DNA from: Bolinopsis microptera
Taxonomy: Eukaryota; Ctenophora; Tentaculata; Lobata; Bolinopsidae
Assembly: GCF_026151205.1 (NCBI RefSeq)
Contig: NC_087073.1
Location: forward strand, 13,225,837 to 13,289,836
DNA: 64,000 bases
Direction: 5' to 3'
Shown: piece after piece, positions 11,001-21,849 of the stretch
How the letters are laid out: each line of letters opens with the position of its first letter
How positions within the stretch are numbered: position 1 is the first letter of the stretch
Program-made: the position numbers and the translations under genes
The notes under the pieces: generated by a model
Told to the model about the DNA's origin: nothing
The model's database searches: none
What the model saw: the letters and a program-made list of their open reading frames with translations, nothing else

Positions 11001-13772
11001 AACTCTACAATCAATATCACTTTTAAAAGAATCAAAAAATTTAGACTTAATATCAGAATCATTAAGGCGATTGACATCAAACCTTATTTTGTCAGACTTA
11101 GGCCGCTTATGTACAATGTATTCACAACCAAGTTTAAAACGTGCGACCACAGGTTTATGGTCAGATTTCACAAAATCACCGCAAAAAGAGCGGGAGTCTG
11201 TTAAACAGACTTTAAAGTTAGTACGACATAAAATATAATCAATTTGTTTAAAATAGTTCACAGTGTCTTTTGAACCCTTGGGTCTGCCCTTGGGAACACA
11301 TCTAGCCTTCCAGGTGGTAATATACTTCGCTCTGTGTTGGAACGCAGTATTGCACGCAAACAGACCATTATCAACAATAAAGTCCAGTAGAAACTCACCG
11401 TTCCTGTTTCTCAGACCATTACCGAACTGACCAATATGATTATTAAGGCCAGCATCATACTCTTTCCTACTGCATCTCCCAAGTCGGGCATTAAAATCTC
11501 CAGCAACAAACAAATCGTACCGAGCTGGGATATTGATAGCAGTTTTCAGATCATTGAAATATGATTGTAACAATGGGGAGTTACCTGTGACCTTACTGAT
11601 GTCATCATCGACAATCTTCTTGGTTGGTCCGTATACGTTAACGATCCTGATCCTACGATGAGATCCGTTGGGTTCTGTGAGTCTTATATCAATGAAAGCC
11701 ACTCTGTTACTAAGTGATCTCCATGCAACGATAGAAGGTACAAGGACTGGGCAGATTAGAAAACCGAGACCATAATGATACCAATTGTCTGATTGTGCTA
11801 GTGTTACAAGTTTGTGACCGTCAATAATTGTTTCCTCGAAGTCTCGGCATTTTGTCTCTTGGAGACATACTACATCGAAATGATAACGTTTAGCGTCACT
11901 TACTAAATGTTCTCTCCTAAGAATGTTACCTTTAATACCATTGAGGTTCCAACTTGAAATGTTCAGAGTCGAAGACATCGGCATAAGGAGAAGTAAGGTG
12001 AGCAAAAGGTAGACTTCTAGCGAGCACGTCTGTTACAACTGCCATTCTGCTAGTGGGGGGCGTCACTCCATTCCATCCTGACTATGCGTTTATAAAGCCA
12101 CTAAAGTAAACAAACCTTGTAAACTCTATTTGTCCGTGTAATTTCTTTTTGACTTTGAAACCTTGATGTCAATCAATGACATACATTATAATTATTTGAA
12201 CTGTAGATTACAGATTATGATAATTGATATGAAATCATTTCAAATCCCATAAAAACTCCATAAAACCCCGTAAAACCCCAGGAACCCCCCCCCCCCCCCC
12301 CCCCCACGTACTTGTTTATCCTCCACTGTGTAAGTAAACCTACTGAGAGGTACCGCATATTTCTTAATAAAACGTGTTAGCCCCAACATGGACACCTGAT
12401 GAACTGGGGCGCTGAAATAAAACGTCAGTCGAACTGTTGCGAGATAATGGTCTAAGTGGTGTAAAACCTTTGTTTGGGAGATGATTTTTAGTTATCAGAG
12501 CTATCAATATTTGAGAAACACCAAAATTTATCGGGGTTTTCAGAGCTATCAAATTGTGTCAAGCAACCCGTTTTTATGTTAGCGATCAGGTTTTATCAAA
12601 CTTCTTTAACATGAAACAAATTATGCATTATTCTATTGACTTACCAGACAAAGTTAAAGTAATGTTTGATAAAGAAGGTCATGTAACCGTACTCCAACCA
12701 CGACTCATCTGACACGGAAGGTTGTGACATCTCACTGCTGGCTAACAGGTACAGATGTTTGTCCATCTCTTGATCACCTCTCACCCGGTAGAAAGCTTCT
12801 GTGAACTTCTCCGCGTAACAACAGTCCAGTATCAGGACTATCCTCCGACAGTCTGACTTTGAAAACCATTTGTAGAAGTGCCTAGCTGAGATACCTGTCC
12901 CGTGGGTGTCCTCCATTCTGAAACCAGAGGTATTTTAAAGACTTTAGATTAATGATTGCTGTAAAGTGTATAGTTCTTTTGTTGTTTTTATAGGAGAAGC
13001 TTGACGTGAAGCCAAAATAGTTGTGAACGTAACCAGGAAAAGAAGAAGAAAAAAGGTTTAATAAATGCAATAGGAATACCTGAAGTCCTGTGGAACAAGA
13101 TAGTGCTCATCCTGAACAGTGTGTCCGTGACCGCTATAGTATATCAGGACCATGTCCTCCCTTTTTGTCGTCTTCAGTGCGTCCTTCACTGCCTTCCTGA
13201 TATTTTCCCTGGTCGGACGTTTTCTGTGTGAAGTGAGGAGCTTTACCCGACTTGGCTTCATGCCAAGATGTAATCTGCATATATCGGACATGACAGTGGC
13301 GTCGTTTTCTGGCGCTTTTCCAACAGAGTCCAGAGGAAGGTTATCCTGGGTTGATACCCCAACTATAACCGCATAGTCTGTCTTAGCTGGTGAAAGATAC
13401 GAGTTTAAACAAATCTGCAAGTATTTAGACTACGAGCTGTTTGAGTGCAAACAATGTGTCGGGGATTGAGAAAATTAATAATAGAAAATGAGAATGCTAG
13501 AAAATTAGACTTATAACCTGGTGCTAATAAATAATTATCATCTCAATTCTAATCTTCATTACGATTAACCTACCTATCTTGTGCCTAATATCGTTTTCTG
13601 CGGTCTCCCCAAAGCGCCCAGCTCCAGGTTCCAACAGAGTACGGAGGTTGCTGAACTTTATCACTAAATCCTGGAACTGTTTTCCTTTGTCATCGTCTGA
13701 GTCTAATTTCGAAAAGTCACCATACCCAGCATCTTCCACTGACATCGTCCTCAACACCTCCTCCACCGACAT
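8079..13772 (-). CDS. Caspase/metacaspase-like (peptidase C14) protein, LINE in an intron
   Basis: Exons on the minus strand: about 13772-13574 (acidic N-terminus), 13414-13080, 12917-12645, 12342-12312, 8837-8670 and 8420-8079. All joins from exon 2 onward keep frame; the exon 1-2 phase does not resolve, so a small exon or different border is missing. Exon 2 starts the p20 fold (DYAVIVGVS) and has the catalytic histidine in YYSGHGH; exon 3 has the catalytic cysteine in LILDCCYAE. The DCC context is that of metacaspase or orthocaspase-type C14 enzymes, not the QACRG of classical animal caspases. The C-terminal 170 residues (with YYDQIDPGLVDYW and a Leu-rich FLNGLSSLCILLCE) are unrecognised. 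The 3.4-kb intron between 12312 and 8837 contains a whole LINE in the same orientation. Likely a cytosolic cysteine protease cutting after basic or acidic residues; specificity cannot be told. Confidence 0.8.
8850..12290 (-). mobile_element. LINE (non-LTR) retrotransposon inserted in a caspase-like gene intron
   Basis: The element consists of the 1015-residue ORF below, a short 5' leader, and a 3' end formed by a TAATAATAATAATAAA tail at about 8850-8870, a common 3' microsatellite tail of CR1/I-type LINEs. The tail ends about a dozen bases upstream of the 3' splice site of the next host exon (8837). The 5' limit is uncertain; it lies between the ORF start and the C-run at 12286-12305. Orientation matches the host gene. 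Confidence 0.75.
8937..11984 (-). CDS. LINE ORF: AP-like endonuclease plus reverse transcriptase
   Basis: One uninterrupted frame of about 1015 residues from ATG at 11984; an upstream TTG extends it by seven codons but is not a plausible eukaryotic start. The N-terminus is an exonuclease-endonuclease-phosphatase domain with SWNLNGI, the LQETK glutamate and AGDFNARLG. The middle is a reverse transcriptase with the active-site Y751-A-D-D box (AYADDAELL). The C-terminus has the WKMLGHVLRSGDD motif and a GRRGRPR basic patch usual after the RT of many invertebrate LINEs. It would nick chromosomal DNA and copy its RNA by target-primed reverse transcription. No stop or frameshift is seen, so the copy is young and possibly still competent, although any ORF1 is absent. 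Confidence 0.9.
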   Translation of the reverse strand: MPMSSTLNISSWNLNGIKGNILRREHLVSDAKRYHFDVVCLQETKCRDFEETIIDGHKLVTLAQSDNWYHYGLGFLICPVLVPSIVAWRSLSNRVAFIDIRLTEPNGSHRRIRIVNVYGPTKKIVDDDISKVTGNSPLLQSYFNDLKTAINIPARYDLFVAGDFNARLGRCSRKEYDAGLNNHIGQFGNGLRNRNGEFLLDFIVDNGLFACNTAFQHRAKYITTWKARCVPKGRPKGSKDTVNYFKQIDYILCRTNFKVCLTDSRSFCGDFVKSDHKPVVARFKLGCEYIVHKRPKSDKIRFDVNRLNDSDIKSKFFDSFKSDIDCRVLTNNAISENSDIFGILSKCAVQVVGKVPPGKPHQYSDDPTVVKLSAERKSLQQECSLTGISDRSDLRKRINHLKRTIKKRLKSINEATANALVDVINNTDSCRSMFEANRTLAQCRMKKDGVTVHDADGNTLGSDSLKAEAIKEYFNNEFNDKDEPHLPAFIDPPGSLLCPITPEEVGRAVMKLKSGRACGPDGIPNELMKAAGYPLHYELARIYNLSFETNTYISAIGEGILTPLQKPGKPRGPVKSIRPLTLLNGTRKVLSLVALNRINYHVDMYTGPWQVAYKQGRSCADLVWSQRMLTSVVTRREFEYSKINIDMTAAFNTIRRQTIINLLIDAGCSRDDIRLVQYLLSNTKLKVTVNRAESGEFVINIGAYQGDSLAGKVFTLTLAGALNHIRAVISVTIPRPNPPVSDRGLPLESAYADDAELLSEDGQSLVKILEIASDILKDWSLFVNESKTVFTRVYLAETDALDAHGNKIRGNEEWRESVLLGSKLCSERDIVNRRNKANVAFYTYKKVWLNSSVQISESRKLKLYEALVTSVLLYNCSSWAAPETVMASVDVLQRKHLRQIINTYWPTVISNENLYKRCNVSPLTERIKKARWKMLGHVLRSGDDTPAFLSFRFACLGCLDYKGRRGRPRSNLFDLLLKDIMTKNIIVIVNKRFSLSNFNDLVYKAHDRRLWRSYG
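12286..12305. repeat. Poly-C tract (poly-G on the minus strand)
   Basis: A run of about 20 C lies just beyond the 5' splice site (GTACGT, 12311-12306) of the 31-bp caspase exon, so the intron of the minus-strand gene starts with a long G run. It could form a G-quadruplex or stall the splicing machinery, but this is inference. Confidence 0.8.
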
Positions 13773-13799
13773 CGTCCTCGTCTTCAATCCATCCTAATT

Positions 13800-16500
13800 C
13801 TACAGTTTATGTGTTATGTGTATTCTCTAGACCATTTATTATTGATATTATCTATAATTGGTAAGGTGGTTTATATTTAAACCGTAATGACGCAGTATAT
13901 AAGCTGCAGACTCACTATGCATGGGGTGTCCGAAAAAGGCGACTGAGTGATTTTTGTTATTAACTCATCTCAGATTTAACCTTACGGCTAACGGCTAGTT
14001 ACTTCTCTTACAAATTTACAAATTTCTGGGCAAAACTCTATTAGAGAATAAGGAACCTGTTCATTTGGTCCCTTATTTTTCTGCCAAAATGGGCACTCAT
14101 TATTTAAGCTTTCGGATGAAGATAGCTAAACACAATAACAAGAATTCAGACCTTCCACCGTTTGAGGTATACATTTGAAGTTTACCCGTTTAAACTACAT
14201 AGTGTACACTGTACATAGCATTTGAAAACTTCCCTCGTCGTAGAAGAGGCATCGCTGTTATATAACAAGTTGAAGTACAATGTACAATGTACGATTAGGT
14301 ATATACTTAGTACACCTACTCAACTATACCACTAACGCAAAGTATAAACCAATCCGAAAGTAAACGTTACACATTGAAATAAACAAAATGTACACTCGAG
14401 TACTCAGTACGCGAGTACAAAGAGTAACTAAAGACGGAAACAGCACGAAGTACAAGCTTTACAGGGACCACTGTAAGTACAAGTATTAAGTTTGTGTAAA
14501 TACAATTACATGCACACTTACAGAGGGAGAGATCTATATTGGCATATGTTAAGGCTGTGTTAATCATTTAATTGACTAAACTATTCTACGAACGTCAGTA
14601 CATAAACCAATCGCAATAGCTTGCTTATACTCTTATACATGACGTACGTTGCATACCTATATTTTTTCGCACGCGAAGCGCGCGCCGGCCGGGTGGCGTG
14701 CACGCTTCACGTGCACTAAAGGCTTAAAGGGATATTATTATTAGCGACAAAATAAACGCAATTGTCGGACGTGAGGAGAATGAGGACTACTGCAACGTGT
14801 AGCAAGCAATAACTATTAGGGACTGAGGGACTCCCAAATAGAAGGTGGTGGAGTCTGTTTCAGCAGGTGAGGGTGATTTGCCGATCAGCTAGCCGCTTGA
14901 TCTGGTCTTATGAGACAAAGCTATTTGCCTATGTTACTGAAAGTGAAGGAAGTTGGGACAAACTCTACCGACATGGTTATCTGTATTGGTTACCGTGTCG
15001 TCCAATCAAATCCAATACACGCTACCACGTGTCAAACTAACTACCACCAGCTTCTCCGTTACCTTCCACATCTCTCACTGGAGCCAAAGAAAGAAGAGAA
15101 AAGTGTCGAACAACTCAATACTGATAACTATAAAATGGGTAAACAAAACATATCGCATTCTCACATCACAATCCACGTGTACCTTGTTGAGCAAAAGCCA
15201 AAAAATAGAGCAAGTCAGAAATTTAATTAACAAAGATCAAGAAACTGGCACAGCTGTCCTCCCGAGACTCTGTTCTAATGTTCTACAATGTTCTAATGTT
15301 CTACACTGTCACAATGTTCTAGTATCCTAATTGAGGGTGAGCAGTTTTAAGGGGCACTAGAAATAGAACACCCCCTTTACCGGGCTTATTAACCAGATCC
15401 TGATAATACGTTACCTCACAGAGAAGGTGCTGTGTGGTTCCTGTCTCACAGAGGGAATGATAAGAGAAACTGATACCCCTCAAATTAGAATATTATCAGG
15501 ATTCAGGGTGATGTTACAGTTCATATCACCAGTTTATTATTCATCAACATAATAATAAATCCCACGACTGGCCAATGATAACGAATTATATCGAATCAGG
15601 GGTCTTATTAAGTTATTACACTATGAGACAATGCAATGTAACATAGAATCCCAAAAATGAAAACCTAATCTAGAGCATCGCATGAATAATGAAAAGCCCT
15701 GAGAAGTTGTTATCTAAGATAGCGAGTAAACTGAGGGTCTCAAGACGACAAGGTGATACGCTATAAGAATTCAACAAAGTGGGTAAAGTATGAAAATGAC
15801 TGGCTCGAGCGACTATCATCACTAGACCTCCTTCTCTCCACCAAATCCAAAGTCGAAGTAATTTTTCAGCTATGCTGGCCTATTTCCATGCCGAATGGTT
15901 CGTGGTTTACATTCCGTTAAAATTAAAACGGTGTGGCAACTCTTGATATCACACTCGCACGGCTCGATATGCTTATTAAACAATCCACTGTACTGTGTAG
16001 CCAAATACTAATATCCAACAACAAATCTTTTGGGACGGATAAAATCATATGTTTTACGTCAATTTGGTGCAAATATTTCGTTGTAAGAACAAAAAATCAT
16101 CAGATTTATCGGGGTTTGAAAAATAAAAAAGCACGAACCTTTCCCTACTCTTAATTACAGAAACATTGCCGAAAAGTGTAGCAACACGGAAGTTGCCAAA
16201 ATGGCGAAATGCCAAATAATATGGCTAACGACTATGAATATAAAATGTCCACTTGAGCAACTGTAGATCAGTGTAAGGAGCTGGCACAGTTCATTGTGTT
16301 CCGAGTAATGACACCACCTGTTCACATTCAACTAACTTCGTTACACCACATCACGTGATCTAACATCACATGCCCTTATAAGGGTATCAGGTGACTATAT
16401 TGATTACAGAGTATAATTGGTATTTTGTTTTATGTTATATTAGGAGGTATCCGTATCTGGTTGTGGAGGACCCGTACACCAAAACAGGGTAACGTGTCGT
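13800..16500. other. Gene-poor region with a GC-rich repeat relic
   Basis: No convincing gene. At about 14671-14725 sits a GC-rich island, with CACGCGAAGCGCGCGC and then GTGCACGCTTCACGTGCAC and an AAAGGCTT end. This is a relative of the palindrome arm at 35275-35549 and of islands near 24735 and 55233. The frame at about 14910-15330 is open in two registers without domain character and is not called as a gene. Confidence 0.5.
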
Positions 16501-16542
16501 CCAGCGTTAGTAGAGATCCTAGTGATCCTACAAGAACAAAAG

Positions 16543-16578
16543 ATGGTGACTAATAATAGAAGAAAAACACTTCACCAG
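16543..16578 (+). other. Candidate orphan first exon (ATG to strong donor)
   Basis: An ATG is followed by 12 codons (MVTNNRRKTLHQ) that end at CACCAG/GTAAGTACC, a near-consensus 5' splice site. No downstream partner exon on the plus strand could be found; a 3-kb TIR element begins 420 bases further on. It may be a real first exon of an unseen gene or simply a chance donor. Confidence 0.15.
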
Positions 16579-16999
16579 GTAAGTACCCTACATAACACAC
16601 TAGTGTTATACGCAGTTACATATTGAAACCTAAGGTATGATTAATGATACCGTTTACTGTACAACTATTACATTTCAACTCTGTCAACTTCTTTCTAAAT
16701 TCATATAAAAAAGAAGTCTCAATAAAGTAGTCAATGAAAAGCAAATAAATCAATGACAAGATGAATCGGTATCTGCATTAGGCATTCTAAAAATTCGAAA
16801 CGAGCTTTTGAGTTTTGAAAGCCAAATAAAAAGGAGAATGAAGGTTTACAAGGTTTACAAATATAGAATCTTTACTACATCAATGTTATGTCAGATTGTA
16901 TGAAATTCACTTCCTAACACGGTCGCGGTGTTTGGTATCTCACCGTACTGCAATTTCACCCGTAATCTATCTAATATAGATTACGAACTTATTCAAATA

Positions 17000-19900
17000 C
17001 TAGTGTAACCCGGCCTACGGCCGGGATTTCACTGCCGCAGTTAAAAAGGGTAGGAGTAATTACCCGCTGAGTCAAAACCCGCATTAGGTGACCCAATAGT
17101 TTCTTAAACAATAATCTCATAATCAGTTATTTCTTGTGGATAATTAAGTCATTATTAGCCATGAGGCACCACACTCCATGATCATAAGGTCTGAACACCG
17201 AGTATTACACCTCATCACTCCCGTCTTGAACCGCTTTCTATTTTTATTTAAATCGTTATAGAAATTAACCCTTGTTAACTCCGCACCACACCCGCATATT
17301 ATATTTGAAAACACGCATAACATTGTCGTATGAACTCTCTCTCTCTCTCTCTCTGCAGTCCAAACAGACCCCAAACACTAACAGTCCCCCCTCCCCTAAT
17401 AAGCTTAAGGTATAACATTACAGCGAATCTTCCAGGCTAATCCAATTATGACGCTACTTAAATGCAGCTATAACATATTACACAGTAATGAGAGAGAGAG
17501 CAAGCCCCGTAACTCTTGCCGTTCTGCTCACGCAATTTTATGTAACATTTGTGGTACAAAACCATCAATTAAACCACTTACCATCGGCCGATTTTTAAAA
17601 AAATTTCCTATGGGCTTCATCAGAGTTTTGTCGACACTATACCGAAAAAATCAGTCCCGTAACTCTTACCGTTTTTTTTGTATAACCGACCGGAAATTAC
17701 ACACGGACAGACAGACAGACAGACAGACACACACACACACATTCTGGTGTTATTAAGGTGATAAAACACACTCAACCGTTTATAAGGTAGATGTTCCACA
17801 ATTAAATCACTATTGCAGTACACCTCAAGATAACAATATCATGTAAGAGTCTAATTATAAGATCATCTTAAGTCTTAACATGATCGTATGCCCTTATAAG
17901 GGTATTATAAGGGTATCAGGCGATGGTTACATCAGTGCAGAGACAAAGCAGTTACGAAACTAATGGGCTCATCATTGGTCAAGGCAGTATAACTTTTGTT
18001 CTGATATGTGTAGTCGCACACGGAGTGTGCAAGATAAAGCATATGTATAGTTAACAATATAGTGTTTACAAGATTTTGAGCGATATTTTAAAGAAATGTT
18101 TAGCAATAATGTCTGATCTCAAAAACATACAAATAGTATAAATAGTAAGTACCCACTACCCACTGTAAGAGTTATCAGATTAAGTAAACTTTGACGGTAA
18201 TAATAAATACTGGAAACTATAAGTCATAGGCGATTGTAAATCCAGTTAGAGTTGAACTAAATTGAGTATTTGTAAAGAGTCCGAAAAATAAAAGGGAACA
18301 TTAAAGTCTAGAAGTAAGACATCATAATTGAAGTGTCCGCTTCTAGACGAACAAAGTATTACAAGTCACATGAATCACACGAACAGATCACACAAATGAA
18401 CCATAATCAGAGAAAGAGAGAAACAACTATCAGCTGCACCTGGAGTTATGAATCTTAAGACCATGTGCAGTTCCTGGCAGCCCGCAGCACTTCTATAGTT
18501 CCTAACATAACGAAGGTAGACTTCCTAGTATCTAGTATTTTTCCAATTTTTTACTGACCAGAATTTTAAGCTCGTTCTCAATACCAGTACCACAGTAAAT
18601 ATGTCTGTCCTTCCATCTGTCCATCACAGTCACACTTCGTCGTAGCAACGCAGTACTCACGGTATAGTTATCCAACTTGAATCTTTAACAGCAAATTAAA
18701 TAAAACATGATCACTGTTTATGTTTAGTGCGCGGCGTATGTGTGATGTGGAACACATTGAATGTTTCAACCTTCTCGTGGTATAAACTATTATAGTAGTA
18801 CAGACTACAGCTGAATTATTAGTTGTTAGTACAGACTACAGCTGAAACATTGATTGCGAAAGCTTGAAATGATGCTGCAATGATAATAATTAATTTTCCA
18901 CTTTGACTATAAGCCTCATCGCTAATAAAATTATAAATTTTTCAAACTGAGCAGTATAATAAGCACTAAGCAATGATTGAACTTAAACTTAAAGGAATAA
19001 ATAATATATTTTGGCTTAAGTACACCATCATAGTTGAATCGATAATTTTGATTTTTGATTGAATTGATATTGAAACATATAGCTAGGCCTAGAATACAAT
19101 TAAAAATAAAACTAAAAGCAAGGTTCGGTGTGGTAATGTTAAAATGTATCGTATTGATATGAAATTAGTTATAAATCTTGTTTATAAGTTTAAAGAAGCG
19201 AGGTAATGATTACATATTACTATTAGTTGTTAGTGCGATAGCGTTGTTAGTGCGATAGCGTACGGACACGTACGGTAAGGCGTTTTGAAATCAGGCTGAC
19301 TATCGCCCATGCTATGTTATTTAATTACAATGCCTACATAAGCAAAACGCGTCAAAGGACTTAGTTTTTAATCAGGTCTATAATCACCTTAATAACACGA
19401 GAATGTGTGTGTGTGTGTGTGTGTGTGTGTGTCTGTCTGTCTGTCTGATCGTCTGTGTGTAATTTCCGAACGGTTATACAAAAAAAACGGTAATAGTTAC
19501 GGGACTGGTTTTTTCGGTATAGTGCCGACAAAACTCTGACGAAGCCAATAAGCAAATTTTATAAAAATCGGCCGGTGGTAAGTGGTTTAATTGATGGTTT
19601 TGTACCACAAAATATGTTACATAAAATGGCTTGAGAAGAACGGCAAGAGTTACGGGGCTAGCTCTCTCTCTCTCTCTGCATAATATTATGTAGCGTATAT
19701 ATTATATGGCGTATATATTACATGGTCATATAATACTATAAACTTATTAGGGGAGGGAGTGCTCAAACGGTCTGTTTGGACTGTAGAGAGAGTTCATACT
19801 TTCATACGACAATGTAATGCATGTTCACAAATATGATAGGCTGGTGTGGTGCATGGTGTTAAGGGTTAATTTCTATTGATTATTGATTAAGAATTACTAT

Positions 19901-20040
19901 CTTTTAAGCATACTATTGGATACGTGAGGGCACTCCGAATAGAATTGCTCGCCTAATCCGGGTTTTGACTCAGCGGGTAATTACTCCTACCCTTTTTAAC
20001 TGCGGCAGTGAAATCCCGGCCGTAGGCCGGGTTACACTAG
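17000..20040. mobile_element. 3.0-kb TIR/foldback element flanked by TA
   Basis: The ends are exact inverted copies: CTAGTGTAACCCGGCC from 17000 and its reverse complement ending at 20040, each bordered by TA (16998-16999 and 20041-20042), as expected for a TA target duplication. Inverted similarity extends far inward, roughly 17000-17762 against 19378-20040. Both arms hold a CT-rich microsatellite, a GACA/CACA microsatellite (17706-17742; 19402-19448) and a shared block with CCGATTTTTA and CAGAGTTTTGTC. The centre (about 17763-19377) shows no transposase, so the element is non-autonomous. Confidence 0.75.
17706..17742 (+). repeat. GACA/CACA microsatellite in left arm of TIR element
   Basis: A GACA tetranucleotide run passes directly into a CA dinucleotide run. 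The mirror copy (GT then CTGT) is at 19402-19448 in the right arm, longer by several repeat units. Confidence 0.85.
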
Positions 20041-20042
20041 TA

Positions 20043-21223
20043 TATATATAATATAAAAGTATAAAAGTGGTGACGTCCGAACGGTTCAAAAGAGCATATA
20101 AGCTTGCAACTATAAGCGCACGAAACATTCCACATTATATTATAGTTATACATGAACATTCTGAAGTGCTCTTTTGAATTCACCTATACAACGATTATGC
20201 CTTACATGGGCGCAGGTCACGCGTCCGGTACATTTTATCGAACATTTTCTATTTGACGGCGGAATTTAGCTTTGAATCTATTATGTCATAATCTGACTTT
20301 GTACGTGTAAGAGTATAGTTTACTTTGTGCTTCCGATATCCTAATAATTACAATCACAAGTAGTTTCGTGGATCTTAAGCATAATTTATGTGTTATGAAG
20401 TGTACTGATCAGAGCATGCAGTGGATGGAAATCTAGCGTCCCCGTCAACAAATCAGAAAGCGGATGCAATTCTTGCTTTATATGAAAGATTGACAATCCA
20501 AAAACGTATGGTTTTAATTTTCAAATCAGAAAAGTCTGTATTCCCTTTTTAATTTAAAAATTATCGAATCTTCGAGAAAGCATAATAAGGACTTATTGTT
20601 GTGGCAAGTTATACCTGCCTGATGAGATCGAACAACTAAAGAATTAAGCAGTTGCAATTCCAATCAAGTGATGTGAGCCGAACAAGCTACTGATGGAGTG
20701 AAGACATCACGTTCCTGTCACATTTTAAAATGGTCATAACTCCGCCAAATTTCAAACAAAAGGCACCCAAAAAAAGTTGCAATATTAAGGCATTCCAATT
20801 TTATAACGAAAAGAGTGAAAAAGAAGGAGGCCACACCCGCTCTGAAGTCTGAACGACGAAATTCTATGAAACTTTCAGGAAATCTAAGTACGATCCATAT
20901 TTGTGGAGGGTAATTGAAAACACAGATTTCAGTAATATGAAATTATTCATTCGAGTACCAAGTAAATTGTACCTCAAAAACACAATATAGTAGAAAAACC
21001 TGAATAATTACTTATTAGGTTAGAAAATTGTTATATCACATGAGTAAATCAATAACATGACATTTAACTTAGATATTTTAAAACATTTGTTCCTTCTTAG
21101 AGTATGTCCATTGGTGGTTTGAAGACCGAAATATCTAATCCAGTCCAGGAGGCAGGAGTTCAGGAGTGACCGTGTATTTATATTTCACGTTCAATACTTT
21201 CTTCCAAATTTGACTAAAAATGT
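20043..21223. other. Intergenic stretch, nothing identified
   Basis: AT-rich single-copy-looking DNA without open frames of note, downstream of the minus-strand peptide precursor gene. The 3' UTR and polyadenylation site of that gene should lie in its right part. Confidence 0.5.
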
Positions 21224-21644
21224 TTAGTCTCTCAGCATCTGGACTCCAGAACCTTTTTGTTCTTGATCTTCGTGGTTAAAATAGCCGGCTTGTCGCTTGC
21301 TACGATTAAACAACCAAACTTGATCTTCTTCACTGTGAAAGTAGCCCGCTTGACGCTTCGCTAGTTTATTATTCTCTGCTTCTTCTTCCTCCTGCTCAAA
21401 GTATCCGACCTGCCTCTTTGCCAGGGTGTTAGAACTGTTTGCTTCCTCCTTCTTCCCTGAAAATCATTGCAAAGCGTTTAGTTTAGTTAAGCTCACGACA
21501 AGTTCCCGCCTGATAGTGATTGATTTTCATATTAACATTCAAATTGTTAGTTGTACCATCTGATATTTTGTGCATTGGTGTCGCCAGTGTGGTCTCCACC
21601 AGAAGTATAAGCAGAACTGCTGACGTGATCGCTCTTTTAGCCAT
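21224..21644 (-). CDS. Putative secreted peptide precursor with three KR-Q(A/V)GYF repeats
   Basis: Two exons on the minus strand, 21644-21497 and 21456-21224, join in frame across a 40-bp intron (donor GTGAGC, acceptor TTTCAG) into 126 residues. The N-terminus is a signal peptide (hydrophobic core AVLLILLVETTLA, cleavage near ATP). The second exon encodes three similar units, each opened by a dibasic KR: LAKRQVGYFEQEE, LAKRQAGYFHSEE and SKRQAGYFNHED. Cleavage after KR would leave N-terminal Gln, which cyclises readily to pyroglutamate, giving peptides starting pQ(A/V)GYF. Acidic spacers separate the units, typical of neuropeptide and peptide-hormone precursors. There is no Gly-Lys/Arg amidation site. 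I do not recognise the family. The intron is very short, so RNA support would be valuable; in both exons the frame is open and the start is the only ATG next to the signal peptide. Confidence 0.65.
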
Positions 21645-21849
21645 GCTCTGTTTAAAAGATGTATTTATTACCTGCTTGCATGTATAAGATATATTTTGTA
21701 TTCGCGCTATTCGCTTAAAATGAGTAGGAGGGTTAAAGCGTTTAATAAAGTTGAATAAAGCAGTATACTTGAACACAAGCAAATTATCGACCAATCTAGA
21801 AACATCAGAAAGAAAAATATAAATATCGTTCACTCTCAGTATTCAAACA

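Noticed and set aside
14910-15330. Two overlapping plus-strand frames of 106 and 125 codons
   Set aside because: No recognisable domain, no exon borders, low-complexity end; probably repeat-derived.
17144-17823. Small frames in the left arm of the TIR element
   Set aside because: Composition follows the microsatellites (CVCVSVCLSVCP), and the mirrored arm has different frames; not coding.
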